Part shown: positions 19,454 through 28,344 of the stretch, piece after piece
Position numbering within the stretch: position 1 is the first letter of the stretch
How the letters are laid out: the number at the start of each line of letters is the position of its first letter
Origin: Vogesella mureinivorans
GTDB taxonomy: Bacteria; Pseudomonadota; Gammaproteobacteria; Burkholderiales; Chromobacteriaceae
Length of the DNA stretch: 64,000 bases
Direction of reading: 5' to 3'
Assembly: GCF_007644035.1 (NCBI RefSeq)
Contig: NZ_VMTV02000909.1
Span: 123,893 to 187,892 of the forward strand
The notes under the pieces: generated by a model
What the model saw: the letters and a program-made list of their open reading frames with translations, nothing else
What the model was told of the DNA's origin: nothing
The model's database searches: none
Program-made: the position numbers and the translations under genes

Positions 19454-19477
19454 GATTCGATCAGCTTAAGCTAGCGA

Positions 19478-20344
19478 TCAGAGCTTGGCAGCAGCAGCAA
19501 CCTCTGCAGCGTAGTCAACCACTTTCTTCTCGATGCCTTCGCCAACAACAAACATGGCAAATGCTTTTACGGAAGCGCCTTTTTCGGCCAGCAGTTTTTC
19601 TACGGTGATGTCAGGGTTCTTGACGAACTGCTGACCCAGCAGGGTCACTTCAGCCAGGAACTTGTTCACGCGGCCTTCAACCATTTTGGCAACGATATCA
19701 GCCGGCTTGCCGGATTCGGCAGCCTGTGCGGTGTAGATCTTGCGCTCTTGTTCCAGGGTGTCGGCAGACACTTCGGCTTTGGATACGCAGATAGGCTTGG
19801 ATGCAGCAACGTGCATGGCCACATCTTTACCGATTTGCTCGTCGCCTTTGAAGTCAACGATCACGCCGATCTTCGCGCCGTGCAGGTAGGTAGCGATGGC
19901 ACCGTCGGTTTCGTAACGTACGAAACGGCGGATGGTCATGTTTTCGCCCAGTTTGGCGATAGCAGCCTTGCGGATGTCTTCTACGGACTGGCCGTCGATC
20001 ACAACAGCAGACAGCGCTTCAACATCGGCAGGGTTGGCTTCTACAACAGCTTGGGCTGCAGCAGTAACCAGGGCGATGAAGGTAGGGTCTTTGGCAACGA
20101 AGTCGGTTTCGCAGTTCACTTCAACCAGGGCGCCAACGCCACCAGCTACGAAAGAACCGATGATACCTTCAGCGGCTACACGGCCAGCCATTTTGGAGGC
20201 TTTGGCACCGGACTTGATACGCAGGATTTCTTCTGCTTTTGCCAGGTCGCCTTCAGATTCTACCAGTGCTTTTTTGCACTCCATCATGCCCAGACCGGTC
20301 GCATTGCGCAGGTCGGATACCATCTTTGCGGTGATTTCCGCCAT
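19478..20344 (-). CDS. tsf: elongation factor Ts
   Basis: Guanine nucleotide exchange factor for EF-Tu. The 288-residue protein shows the N-terminal UBA-like domain [27 protein letters not shown] and the TDFVA motif ([11 protein letters not shown]) that contacts the EF-Tu nucleotide domain. The start has the strong SD AAGGAG. It follows rpsB after a strong terminator, so read-through must be partial or a separate promoter exists. Confidence 0.97.
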   Translation of the reverse strand: MAEITAKMVSDLRNATGLGMMECKKALVESEGDLAKAEEILRIKSGAKASKMAGRVAAEGIIGSFVAGGVGALVEVNCETDFVAKDPTFIALVTAAAQAVVEANPADVEALSAVVIDGQSVEDIRKAAIAKLGENMTIRRFVRYETDGAIATYLHGAKIGVIVDFKGDEQIGKDVAMHVAASKPICVSKAEVSADTLEQERKIYTAQAAESGKPADIVAKMVEGRVNKFLAEVTLLGQQFVKNPDITVEKLLAEKGASVKAFAMFVVGEGIEKKVVDYAAEVAAAAKL

Positions 20345-20388
20345 GGTGAACTCCTTGAATATATTCGGATACGTTGAAACTGAGGTCT

Positions 20389-20413
20389 AAAAAAAGGGGC
20401 TTTCGCCCCTTTT
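20389..20413 (-). terminator. strong intrinsic terminator after rpsB
   Basis: AAAAGGGGC / GCCCCTTTT stem with a four-base loop, followed leftwards by a run of seven U. A classical terminator in the rpsB-tsf spacer, probably setting the S2 to EF-Ts ratio. Confidence 0.88.
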
Positions 20414-20417
20414 CTGC

Positions 20418-21146
20418 TTACTCGGCAGCAGCCGGTTCAGCAGCGATGATTTCCTGGATTGCCTGAGCGCGGCCTTCCAGAACAGCATCGGCGATACCGC
20501 GAGCGTACAGGCGGATAGCGCGGCTGGAGTCATCGTTACCCGGGATAACGTAGTCGATGCCTTCCGGCGAGTTGTTGGTATCAACAACACCAATTACCGG
20601 GATACCCAGCTTTTTGGCTTCAACAACAGCACCTTTCTGGTAGCCGGTATCGATTACGAAGATCGCGTCCGGCAGACCTTTCATATCCTTGATACCGCCC
20701 AGCGAACGCTCCAGTTTTTCAACGTCGCGTTGCAGGTCCAGCAGTTCTTTCTTGTTGAAACCGGACTGATCGCCAGCTTCGAGCTGAGCACGCTTGTCTT
20801 CAAGACGCTTGATGGACTGCTTCACGGTCTTGTAGTTGGTCAGCATGCCGCCCAGCCAGCGGTGATCCACGAACGGCGCACCTGCACGGGTGGCTTCTTC
20901 GCGGACGATCTCACGCGCCTGACGCTTGGTACCCACAAACAGAACGTTACCCTTGTTGGCAGTCAGACGACGCACATATTCCTGAGCCTGCACGAACAGC
21001 GGCAGGGTTTTTTCCAGGTTGATGATGTGAATCTTGTTGCGGCTGCCAAAGATGTACTGAGCCATCTTCGGGTTCCAGAAGCGGGTTTGGTGGCCGAAGT
21101 GTACGCCGGCCTCAAGCATTTGACGCATGGTCACATTGGTGGACAT
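20418..21146 (-). CDS. rpsB: 30S ribosomal protein S2
   Basis: The 242-residue protein has the S2 signatures: [20 protein letters not shown] near the start, [64 protein letters not shown] and [20 protein letters not shown]. It heads the leftward operon. A structured leader and an extended -10 promoter lie upstream. Confidence 0.98.
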   Translation of the reverse strand: MSTNVTMRQMLEAGVHFGHQTRFWNPKMAQYIFGSRNKIHIINLEKTLPLFVQAQEYVRRLTANKGNVLFVGTKRQAREIVREEATRAGAPFVDHRWLGGMLTNYKTVKQSIKRLEDKRAQLEAGDQSGFNKKELLDLQRDVEKLERSLGGIKDMKGLPDAIFVIDTGYQKGAVVEAKKLGIPVIGVVDTNNSPEGIDYVIPGNDDSSRAIRLYARGIADAVLEGRAQAIQEIIAAEPAAAE

Positions 21147-21173
21147 TCTGAATCTCCAAAAGGGTTATGCCTC

Positions 21174-21218
21174 CATCCGTACAGACAACCCGCTAGCGGG
21201 CACCCTTTGGTACGGATG
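21174..21218 (-). promoter_or_regulatory. structured rpsB leader
   Basis: The 5' leader folds into a long hairpin: outer stem CATCCGTAC / GTACGGATG and an inner self-complementary CCCGCTAGCGGG. It sits about 28 nt before the rpsB ATG. Autogenous control of rpsB by S2 binding to its leader is known in gammaproteobacteria; whether this structure plays that role is inference. Confidence 0.5.
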
Positions 21219-21253
21219 TGCGTGATATCCCCCAAAAATTGAGGGAACTCGCA

Positions 21254-21283
21254 ATTCTAGCACTATCGAACCGCAGCCTTCAA
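21254..21283 (-). promoter_or_regulatory. rpsB promoter
   Basis: Minus strand reads TTGAAG, 18 bp, TAGAAT, with TGC directly before the -10 (extended -10). The -35 overlaps nothing but the -10/-35 block abuts the stop codon of the 58-residue membrane protein gene. Confidence 0.6.
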
Positions 21284-21288
21284 GCCGT

Positions 21289-21465
21289 TCAGATATCGCC
21301 ATCCGGGTTCTGCTTGCGCAGATGGCGGCGGCGCACTATCCACAAAATGAGCCAAGTGGGCAAAACCCCCAGAAAAAACACGATGATGCCGCTGCGGATT
21401 GCGCTCTCTTGCGCCACGGCCAACATCAGCACCACATACAGCCAACCTATCAGAACGAGGTACAT
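21289..21465 (-). CDS. small two-helix membrane protein
   Basis: A 58-residue frame starting ATG 21463-21465, MYLVLIGWLYVVLMLAVAQE, followed by a second hydrophobic stretch (GIIVFFLGVLPTWLILWIV) and a basic tail RRRHLRKQNPDGDI. Two transmembrane helices with a positively charged cytoplasmic end are clear. The ribosome site is weak (GGACG). It reads into the rpsB promoter. Codon choice and the clean hydrophobic pattern argue that it is real; function unknown. Confidence 0.68.
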   Translation of the reverse strand: MYLVLIGWLYVVLMLAVAQESAIRSGIIVFFLGVLPTWLILWIVRRRHLRKQNPDGDI

Positions 21466-21537
21466 ATCAAACGTCCGTTTGAAAAATTATCGGAATTCTG
21501 ACAAGAATACCGCACCGCACAGACAGAGTGACACATC

Positions 21538-22569
21538 ATGCAAACCCGCCTCACCGACACCTTCGGCATTACCCTCCCCCTGGTTTGCCCCGGCATGAGC
21601 TACATTGCCGTGCCCGAGCTGGTGGCCGCCACCAGCAATGCAGGCGGCCTGGGCATCCTGGCTACCGGCCCGCTTAGCGCCGAACAAACCCGCGCCGCCA
21701 TCCGCCGCATTCGCGAGCTGACAGACAAGCCATTCGGTATCGGCTGTACGCTGATGATGCCCGGCGCCCGGGAAAACGCCGAAGTCGCACTGCAAGAAAA
21801 AGTGCCGGTGATCAACTTCTCGTTGGGCAAGGGCGACTGGATCGTCAAGCGCGCGCGTGAATACGGCGGCAAGGTCATCGCCACAGTGGTTACCGAAAAG
21901 CACGCCATCTCGGCAGAAAAAGCCGGCGTCGACGCCCTGCTGGTAACCGGCCACGAAGCAGCCGCGCACGGTGGCGAAGTCACCTCGCTGGTGCTGATCC
22001 CCGCCATCCGCAAGGTGTGCAGCCTGCCCATTATCGCCGCCGGCGGTTTTGGCACCGGTAGCGGGCTGGTGGCCGCACTGGCACTGGGCGCAGACGGCAT
22101 TGCCATGGGCAGCCGCCTGGCCATGACCCGCGAAAGCCCGGTACACCAACGCACCAAAGAGATGATTCGCGAGCGCAGCGTGGCCGATACTATTTATTCC
22201 AAGAATTTTGACGGCCTGTGGTGCCGGGTCATGGATTCTGCCACCGCCCGCAAAGCCACCCGCAAGCCGCTGGGCCTGCTTACCGCCGCCTGGCGTGCCA
22301 TGCGCATCAGCCGCAAAATGCACATGCCAGTGGCCAAGGTAGTCGTTGGCGGCCTGCTCACCCAGCCGCAGTCACTGCGCCAGCTGGCGCAGTTTGGCGC
22401 CGCTACCGAATCCATCCGCCTGTCTATCGAGGAAGGCAACCACGAGCAAGGCGTGCAGCTGATTGGCCAGGTACAAGGCTTGATCGACGACGTACCTACC
22501 GTGGCCGAGCTATTTATCCGCCTGCAAGACGAGGCACGCCGCTGCCAGCAAAACCTGCCCCGCTTCTGA
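21538..22569 (+). CDS. nitronate monooxygenase-like flavoprotein
   Basis: A 343-residue TIM-barrel FMN enzyme of the 2-nitropropane dioxygenase/nitronate monooxygenase family. Seen are PLVCPGMSYIAVPELVAATSNAGGLGIL at the N-terminus, GVDALLVTGHEAAAHGG with the conserved catalytic-type His, and the FMN phosphate-binding PIIAAGGFGTGSGLVAALALGADGIAMGS. Related proteins oxidise nitronates or act as enoyl-type reductases, so the substrate is open. It is divergent from the rpsB block. Confidence 0.85.
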   Translation: MQTRLTDTFGITLPLVCPGMSYIAVPELVAATSNAGGLGILATGPLSAEQTRAAIRRIRELTDKPFGIGCTLMMPGARENAEVALQEKVPVINFSLGKGDWIVKRAREYGGKVIATVVTEKHAISAEKAGVDALLVTGHEAAAHGGEVTSLVLIPAIRKVCSLPIIAAGGFGTGSGLVAALALGADGIAMGSRLAMTRESPVHQRTKEMIRERSVADTIYSKNFDGLWCRVMDSATARKATRKPLGLLTAAWRAMRISRKMHMPVAKVVVGGLLTQPQSLRQLAQFGAATESIRLSIEEGNHEQGVQLIGQVQGLIDDVPTVAELFIRLQDEARRCQQNLPRF

Positions 22570-22598
22570 TTGCCTGACGGCAGCGCATTGCTTATTTT

Positions 22599-22617
22599 GC
22601 AAATGATATTTATTATC
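22599..22617 (+). promoter_or_regulatory. Fur box
   Basis: GCAAATGATATTTATTATC matches the 19-bp Fur consensus GATAATGATAATCATTATC at 15 positions by my alignment. It lies 64 bp before the ABC ATPase-like gene and in the only AT-rich stretch nearby, so iron-dependent repression of that gene is likely. Confidence 0.75.
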
Positions 22618-22680
22618 AAATAGCAATGCGCCTGCCACAGCATGGCAAGCGCCCGTGCACCCCTTGCACAGGAAAACGCC

Positions 22681-23364
22681 ATGATCGAGCTTGCCTACGA
22701 CATCCAACACATCCATACCTGCACGCCCTCGCCAGGCTGCCAGCAGCCATGCCATGGTTTGCGCATACCCGCCAACCGGCTCACCCTCATTAGCAGCCCG
22801 GACAGCCAGCACAGCCGCGCCGTACTGGATACGCTAGCCGGGTGCCAGGGGCAGCTATGCGGCCAACTCTTCGGCCAGCCGCTATCGCACGGCCGCGTGG
22901 CCATCGCCCGCCTGGGCGCGCAGACCACCACCCACAGCCGGCTGCGGCTGGGTGATTTCGTGATGCAAGCCCGCCGCCAGCACTGGCTGGCCAGGCCGCA
23001 CGCCATCGACCACGAAGCCGTTAGCCACGCACTGCACACCCTGGGCATCAGCGAGCTGGCGCAGCACAAGCTCCACACCCTGAACGCAGCGCAACGCCAG
23101 CTGGCCTGCCTGGCACAAGCCCTGGCCGGCCATGCCCCCGTGCTGCTACTGGACGAGCCTGCCAGCCTGTTGGCACCCGCCAGCCGCGACATCCTGCTAC
23201 GCAAGTTGGCCGCACTGGCACTACGTGGCCGCACCATTATCTGCACACTGCAAGGCAGCCAGGCCAGCCAGGCATGCGCCCACTGGCTGATACAACTCCA
23301 TGCAGATGGCCACGCACGACAAGGCGTACCCACGCAGCAGCACACACCGGCACTGGCGGCCTGA
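22681..23364 (+). CDS. degenerate ABC-type ATPase homologue, Fur-regulated
   Basis: A 227-residue protein collinear with siderophore/haem ABC ATPases (FecE/HmuV type) but with core motifs lost. The Walker A position reads LISSPDSQHSRAVLDTLAG, with no glycine-rich loop and no invariant lysine; the signature LSGGQ is LNAAQRQLACLAQALAG; the Walker B VLLLDEPASLL is intact; the H-loop His is not seen (ICTLQGSQ). Start ATG 22681 has AGGAAA upstream; an earlier in-frame ATG is less good. No permease or binding protein is adjacent. It may be a non-catalytic iron-responsive protein or a decaying gene. Confidence 0.7.
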   Translation: MIELAYDIQHIHTCTPSPGCQQPCHGLRIPANRLTLISSPDSQHSRAVLDTLAGCQGQLCGQLFGQPLSHGRVAIARLGAQTTTHSRLRLGDFVMQARRQHWLARPHAIDHEAVSHALHTLGISELAQHKLHTLNAAQRQLACLAQALAGHAPVLLLDEPASLLAPASRDILLRKLAALALRGRTIICTLQGSQASQACAHWLIQLHADGHARQGVPTQQHTPALAA

Positions 23365-23438
23365 CATACGCCAGCAAGTGGGCAGGCGCTGCCGTGCAGC
23401 GTAGAATGGCCGCCCCAGCCCTCTGCCTGCCTTTGCCC

Positions 23439-24230
23439 ATGAGCCTGCACCTGCCCGCCCAGCCCGACCCGCACCTACCCACCCGCTGGTGCCTGTTCGA
23501 CGGTAACAGCCTGTACCTGCAAGACAACCAGCTGCCGGCCACGCCGCCCGGCCCGCACAGCCCGCCCTGCTATATCGGCCATAACGATGCGGCCAACCTG
23601 TACAGCACCGAGCTGATTGGCCCTGCCCCGGCAGGCTGGCAGAAAGTCACCCTGCGCCAGGCGCTCTACGCCCTGCCGGCCGACACCAGTGCGCTGCTGG
23701 CGCGTGCCGCCCAGCTGCGCCGCTTTCACCAGACCCACCGCTACTGCGGCGCTTGTGCCGGCCCGCTACAAGCACACCTGCACGACCAAGGCCGCCACTG
23801 CCCGGCCTGCGGCGAGGTGTATTACCCGCGCCTGTCGCCCGCCATGATGGTGCTGATTACCCGTGGCCGCGAGGTGCTACTGGCGCGCAGCCCGCACTTT
23901 GCCCCCGGCATGTACAGCGCGCTGGCCGGTTTTGTCGAGCCTGGCGAAACGCTGGAAGCCTGCGTACACCGCGAGGCCTTCGAAGAAGTAGGCGTACGCC
24001 TGCACACGCCGCGCTATGCCATGTCGCAATCGTGGCCCTTTCCGCACTCGCTGATGCTGGCCTTTGTGGCGGAATACCACAGTGGTGACATCACGCCGCA
24101 GCCCGGCGAAATCGAAGATGCCGCCTGGTTCGATATTGATGCGCTCCCTGTCATCCCGCCGGAACGCTCCATCGCTTACTTTTTGATTACAGAACACATT
24201 CAGCAGTTACGCAGCCAGCCGGCAGCGTAA
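23439..24230 (+). CDS. nudC: NADH pyrophosphatase / RNA-decapping NudC
   Basis: Nudix hydrolase that cleaves NAD(H) and removes NAD caps from RNA. The 263-residue protein has a four-cysteine zinc ribbon (CGAC ... CPAC), the Nudix box GFVEPGETLEACVHREAFEEVGV (pattern Gx5Ex7REUxEExGU), and SQSWPFPHS, matching the NudC-specific SQPWPFPxS signature. The ATG at 23439-23441 (MSLHLPAQPD) is preferred; an ATG at 23406 is possible. Upstream in-frame starts overlap the ABC gene. Confidence 0.92.
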   Translation: MSLHLPAQPDPHLPTRWCLFDGNSLYLQDNQLPATPPGPHSPPCYIGHNDAANLYSTELIGPAPAGWQKVTLRQALYALPADTSALLARAAQLRRFHQTHRYCGACAGPLQAHLHDQGRHCPACGEVYYPRLSPAMMVLITRGREVLLARSPHFAPGMYSALAGFVEPGETLEACVHREAFEEVGVRLHTPRYAMSQSWPFPHSLMLAFVAEYHSGDITPQPGEIEDAAWFDIDALPVIPPERSIAYFLITEHIQQLRSQPAA

Positions 24231-24253
24231 CGCACCAGCCCCCCGCCCCCCGC

Positions 24254-24279
24254 AAGCCATGTTCAGCACATGGCTTTTT
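24254..24279 (+). terminator. intrinsic terminator after nudC
   Basis: AAGCCATGT / ACATGGCTT stem with a 5-nt loop followed by three more T, 23 bp after the nudC stop. Confidence 0.82.
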
Positions 24280-24429
24280 CTATTAAAAAATGCTATCTGC
24301 ACCGCGCTATTTTCTACTCAGTCCTTTAAAAACCGCCCTAGTCGTTTTAATATCAAAACACATAAAAAACAGGCGGCCCAACGATAGCCGCCGTCACCCA
24401 ATCAAAGCACATCTGCAAGGATAAAAATC

Positions 24430-26058
24430 ATGGGGAAATTGACGCTGGCACAGCGCCTGGGCTTAGGCTTTGGCGCTGTCATTCTGCTATTGGTCCTGGG
24501 TTCCGCTTTCACGCTCTACCGCCTTACCGTGATCCAGACCCGCGTTTCCGAGCTGGTAGAACACCGCATTCCGGTGATCCAGTACTCGCGTACGCTCAGC
24601 GGCTCGCTGCTGGCCTCTACCAACGCGGCACGCACCATCCTGCTGGAAAGTGACGACAAGCTGGTAGAAGAAAAAATGGCGATCCTGAAAAAATCCGTGA
24701 TCACCGCCAACCAGCAGTTCAAGCTGATGCAGGAAATCTCGTCCGACCCGGAAGAACTGGTACTGGTAGAGAAAATCGGCAAATCGCTAGCCGAATTCAA
24801 CCGGCTCACCGATAAGCTTATCCCCATGATTACCAAGCAAAAATGGGATGCCTCCATTATTGTCAGCGAAAAAATGGAGCCACAAGAAGGCCTGCTGGGC
24901 ATGCAGCTCGATAAGCTGATTGCGCACCATACCAAAGTAATGGAAGAGCAAAAGTCGTCCACCACCAGCACCCTGCGCGACACCATGGTGGCGGCCATCA
25001 TTGCCATCATCGCTAGCGTGGGCGCCAGCGTGGTCGTGGCCCTGCTGATTGCCCGTACCCTTACCCGCCAGATCGGCGGCGAGCCGGACTACGCCGCCAC
25101 CGTGATGAAAGAAATCGCTCACGGCAACCTGGGCGTACAGGTCAACCTGAGCAAGGGCGACAACAGCTCCCTGCTGTACAACCTGTCGCGCATGACCCGC
25201 GAGCTGAACGACGCGCTACGCACCGTGGAGCGCAGCGTGCAGGAAAGCGGCAATGCCTCGCAAGAGCTGCGCGACACCATGCAGCGCCTGATGAGCCGCA
25301 GCGAAGAACAAAACCGCGCCGCGGACGAAATGGCCACCGTTATCCAGCAAATGGCCGTGGGTGTGCGCGAGCTGCACCAAAGTGCAGGTAGTGCCGAAAT
25401 GGCCGCCCGCAACGCCAGCGGCGATGCCCGCGAAGGCGTAGAGGTTATCAAAGGCGCCGTGAAGGAGATGGACGCCATCAGCACCCTGATCCAGAGCACC
25501 GCAGGCAGCATCCACGAGCTGGGCCGCCAGTCGCAAACCATCGACAACATTGTCTCGGTGATTCGTGACGTAGCCGACCAGACCAACCTGCTGGCCCTGA
25601 ACGCCGCCATCGAAGCCGCCCGCGCCGGCGAGCAAGGCCGTGGCTTTGCCGTGGTGGCCGACGAAGTGCGCAAGCTGGCCGAGCGCACCACCAAGGCCAC
25701 CGGCGAAATTGCCCAGATGATCGGCGCCATCCGCGTCAGCTCGCAGCAAGCTGTGGAGGCCATGAACCAGTCGGTAGAGCGCGCCCATACCAGCGCCACC
25801 CAGGGCCAGCGCGCTGGCGAGTCCATCGTGGCCATCCAGGACGGCACCGAAAACGTGGGCCAGAGCGTGCTGTCCATTGCCAGCGCCCTGTCCGAGCAGG
25901 CCCGCTCCGGCGAGCAGGTATCGCGCGAAGTCGAGCGCATTACCAGCATTGCCCACCGTAACCGCGAAGCCGCCGACGAAGCCGCCCGCGCCGCCGCGCG
26001 CATGAGCGAGCTCACCGAAGAAATTCGCCAGAGCTTTAGCCGCTTCCGCACCAACTAA
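24430..26058 (+). CDS. methyl-accepting chemotaxis protein
   Basis: A 542-residue transmembrane chemoreceptor that controls CheA through CheW. Order: TM1 about residues 11-31, a four-helix-bundle type periplasmic domain (about 150 residues), TM2 about 183-207 ([20 protein letters not shown]), a HAMP linker, methylation helices, and the conserved signalling hairpin [20 protein letters not shown] with [18 protein letters not shown]. No C-terminal CheR-tether pentapeptide is present. The ligand is unknown. It is followed by a terminator that has been split by an insertion. Confidence 0.94.
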   Translation: MGKLTLAQRLGLGFGAVILLLVLGSAFTLYRLTVIQTRVSELVEHRIPVIQYSRTLSGSLLASTNAARTILLESDDKLVEEKMAILKKSVITANQQFKLMQEISSDPEELVLVEKIGKSLAEFNRLTDKLIPMITKQKWDASIIVSEKMEPQEGLLGMQLDKLIAHHTKVMEEQKSSTTSTLRDTMVAAIIAIIASVGASVVVALLIARTLTRQIGGEPDYAATVMKEIAHGNLGVQVNLSKGDNSSLLYNLSRMTRELNDALRTVERSVQESGNASQELRDTMQRLMSRSEEQNRAADEMATVIQQMAVGVRELHQSAGSAEMAARNASGDAREGVEVIKGAVKEMDAISTLIQSTAGSIHELGRQSQTIDNIVSVIRDVADQTNLLALNAAIEAARAGEQGRGFAVVADEVRKLAERTTKATGEIAQMIGAIRVSSQQAVEAMNQSVERAHTSATQGQRAGESIVAIQDGTENVGQSVLSIASALSEQARSGEQVSREVERITSIAHRNREAADEAARAAARMSELTEEIRQSFSRFRTN

Positions 26059-26101
26059 GGTTGGCCGCAAGGCCGCCAATACACAGCCACCCCACGGGGT
26101 T

Positions 26102-26137
26102 AATGCCAGTCAGTTAACGCTGACTGGCATTTTTTTG
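26102..26137 (+). terminator. terminator after the chemoreceptor gene
   Basis: AATGCCAGTCAG / CTGACTGGCATT 12-bp perfect stem with a 6-nt loop and a T-run. The T-run belongs to inserted DNA (see the element at 26132-26493); the older, longer terminator can be reconstructed from both flanks. Confidence 0.85.
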
Positions 26138-26493
26138 GCTGGCGGTTTGTTGCGCTAAAGCGGCTTGCGAGTCCGCCATGCGGACGATACTTAAATGCCG
26201 GTTCCGCCCGGCAGACGGGAAAGGGGGCGGATTGCCACCCCCTTTTCATTCCCCCGCAACCCGGGGCTGCTCGAAACCCCGGCCAAAATGGCACGCCCCA
26301 GGCGCCGCCGAACTCGCCGCGTGCTAACGTCACGCGGCTCAAACAAATCGGCTGCTTGCGCGTGCGAATCTTTGATTCGCTCAGCACAATCCTGGGGCGC
26401 ACCATTGTGCCCGGCTCGCGCCAACGGGATGGGGCGTTTCACTCGCGCGCTACCACTTGATGGCCAAGCCTATTCGCCTAACTGACTGGCATT
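26132..26493. mobile_element. ~362-bp insertion inside a terminator, flanked by 12-bp direct repeats
   Basis: CTGACTGGCATT occurs at 26120-26131 and again at 26482-26493. Removing 26132-26493 rebuilds one long palindromic terminator: AGCCACCCC..AATGCCAGTCAG on the left (26085-26113) pairs with CTGACTGGCATT..GGGGTGGCT (to 26509) on the right, followed by TTTTT. So a ~350-bp piece inserted into the stem with a 12-bp duplication. The insert contains G/C-rich short inverted repeats and short unconvincing frames in both strands (e.g. 26191-26442 minus), no transposase. A MITE-like or repeat element is the likeliest reading. This explains most of the 547-bp gap between the chemoreceptor gene and pepD. 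Confidence 0.6.
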
Positions 26494-26541
26494 ACCCCAC
26501 GGGGTGGCTTTTTCACGCCTGCGGCCAACCTTGCGCCCGCC

Positions 26542-26581
26542 AAAAACAACACCCCCTTGCCACGATAGCAAGGGGGTGTTG
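26542..26581 (-). terminator. intrinsic terminator of pepD
   Basis: Perfect 14-bp stem CAACACCCCCTTGC / GCAAGGGGGTGTTG with a 7-nt loop; read leftwards it is followed by TTTTTGG. Confidence 0.92.
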
Positions 26582-26605
26582 CACGAGAAGACGGCCAGGC
26601 TACGC

Positions 26606-28063
26606 TCAGGCTTTGGCCGGTACCGCCGCCAGCACCGCTTTCAGCAGCTGCCAGGCGTGGCCGACCGAGGCCACCTCCACGCGCTCGCCCGGGGCGTGCG
26701 CGCCGCGGATATTGGGGCCAAACGACACCATATCCATATGCGGGTACTTGGCGCCGATAATGCCGCACTCCAGGCCGGCGTGAATCACCTGCACGCCCGA
26801 TTCGGCACCAAACTGCGCTTGGTACACGCGCTGGCACAGCGCCAACAGCGGCGATGCCGGGTTCGGCGCCCAGCCGGGGTAGCCGCCTTCGGTTTCGGTG
26901 GCAAAACCGGCCAGCTGGAACAGCGCTACGATCTCGGCGGCCAGGTTGCGGAAGCCGCTGTCCAGCAGCGAGCGTACCATCAGGTTGGCAAACACTTTGC
27001 CCTCGTCGATGGCAATCACGCCCAGGTTGTTGGAGGTTTCCACCACGCCGGCCACACGCTGGCTCATGCGCTTCACGCCATGCGGTGCGGCATGCAGCGC
27101 GGCCAGAATGGCGTCCTGATCGGCTTGCGCCATCATGCTGCTGGCAGCGGCGGGCCGGGTAGCCAGGGTAACGCCCTCGTCCACGCCGGCCAGCTCGAAG
27201 CGCATCAGCGCCTGGTAGGCATCGATCGCGGCGGCCACTTGCTCGGCCTGCGCTGCCGGGTAGGCCACCACGGCAAAAGCTTCGCGCGCCAGGGCATTGC
27301 GGGCGGTGCCACCGTTGAACGACACCAGGCGCAGCGGCAGCGTGGCGGCCAGCTCGGCCAGCAGGCGCACCAGCACTTTGTTGGCGTTACCGCGCCCCAG
27401 GTGGATATCGGCACCGGAGTGCCCACCCACCAGGCCGGATACCACCAGCTGCTGCGCGGTGTAGCCAGCCGGCAGCGGCTCTGCGGCGTAAGTGCGGCGT
27501 ACGTTCACATCGATACCGCCGGCGCAGCCCATGTAGAACTCGCCCCACTCTTCGGTATCGATATTGATCATCATCTGGCCCTGCAGCAGCGTGGGCGACA
27601 GTCCCAGCGCGCCGCCCATGCCGGCTTCTTCGTCCAGCGTCATCAGTACTTCTACCGGGCCGTGGGCGATGTCGTCGGCCGACAGTACGGCCAGGCCCAG
27701 CGCCACGCCAATGCCGTTATCGGCGCCCAGCGTGGTGTTTTCGGCGATCAGCCAGCCGTCTTTCAGCACCGGGCGGATCGGGTCGTTGAAGAAGTCGTGC
27801 ACCGTGCCGGTATTGGCCTGGCACACCATGTCCAGGTGGCCCTGCAGCACCACGCCGATACGGTCTTCCATGCCGGGCGTGGCGGGTTTGCGCACCACCA
27901 GGTTGCCCACCTCGTCCACGGCGGTGTCCAGGCCACGCAGCTCGGCCCAGCCTTTCAGGTAGTCGCGCAGCGCCTGCTCGTGCTTGGACGGGCGCGGGAT
28001 GTCACACAGGGTCTGGAAGTGTTCCCAGACGACACGGGGTTCGAATTCGGCAATGTTTACCAC
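26606..28063 (-). CDS. pepD: aminoacyl-histidine dipeptidase PepD
   Basis: Cytosolic zinc dipeptidase of family M20 (Xaa-His dipeptidase). Metal-binding segments are visible: VLQGHLDMVCQ (His, Asp), LGADNGIGVA, the catalytic MTLDEEAGMGG, INIDTEEWG, and a C-terminal HAGLECG. The start is taken as GTG at 28061-28063 (VVNIAEFEP) with AAGGAG 9 nt upstream. This gives 485 residues, the length of E. coli PepD; a longer frame with an ATG at 28117 lacks a ribosome site. Confidence 0.93.
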   Translation of the reverse strand: MVNIAEFEPRVVWEHFQTLCDIPRPSKHEQALRDYLKGWAELRGLDTAVDEVGNLVVRKPATPGMEDRIGVVLQGHLDMVCQANTGTVHDFFNDPIRPVLKDGWLIAENTTLGADNGIGVALGLAVLSADDIAHGPVEVLMTLDEEAGMGGALGLSPTLLQGQMMINIDTEEWGEFYMGCAGGIDVNVRRTYAAEPLPAGYTAQQLVVSGLVGGHSGADIHLGRGNANKVLVRLLAELAATLPLRLVSFNGGTARNALAREAFAVVAYPAAQAEQVAAAIDAYQALMRFELAGVDEGVTLATRPAAASSMMAQADQDAILAALHAAPHGVKRMSQRVAGVVETSNNLGVIAIDEGKVFANLMVRSLLDSGFRNLAAEIVALFQLAGFATETEGGYPGWAPNPASPLLALCQRVYQAQFGAESGVQVIHAGLECGIIGAKYPHMDMVSFGPNIRGAHAPGERVEVASVGHAWQLLKAVLAAVPAKA

Positions 28064-28297
28064 GACAACAAGCTCCTTTGCGGTATTCAGGGGACAGCTC
28101 ACAGCCTTGTGCGCCATGAACAAGGGGCGGCCGCGGTGCCGCCCCACAATCTGCTTGCCTGTACTGTAACACGCAGCCCACCCAGCGTCATTTGCACTAA
28201 TCGGCCAGTATTTGCCCGCCCACAGCAACAAAGCGGCGGTGGCATTTATCAATAGCGCAGCGTACTGCCTTTGGTGCACAGGCTAGTTAACGGGCAC

Positions 28298-28329
28298 TTG
28301 GCGCGGCTTTTGATTTTGTACATAATCAA
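28298..28329 (+). promoter_or_regulatory. umuDC promoter with 20-bp palindromic operator
   Basis: TTGGCG at 28298-28303, 17 bp, CATAAT at 28321-28326. A near-perfect palindrome TTGATTTTGTACATAATCAA (18 of 20 positions symmetric) occupies 28310-28329, covering the -10. It does not fit the E. coli LexA box CTG-N10-CAG. A repressor site is very likely; whether it binds LexA or another SOS regulator is open. Confidence 0.65.
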
Positions 28330-28344
28330 CAAAAGGAGATCGCC

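Noticed and set aside
24360-24400. Possible sigma-28 (flagellar) promoter before the chemoreceptor gene
   Set aside because: TAAA is followed by CGATAG at about 13 bp rather than 15 bp and only five of eight -10 positions fit.
26191-26442. 83-codon minus-strand frame within the inserted element
   Set aside because: No ribosome site, biased composition and overlap with other frames of equal quality; more likely a repeat sequence than a gene.
28159-28176. CTGTACTGTAACACGCAG as a LexA box
   Set aside because: Spacing and symmetry do not fit CTG-N10-CAG, and it lies on the pepD side of the divergent region, far from the umuD promoter.
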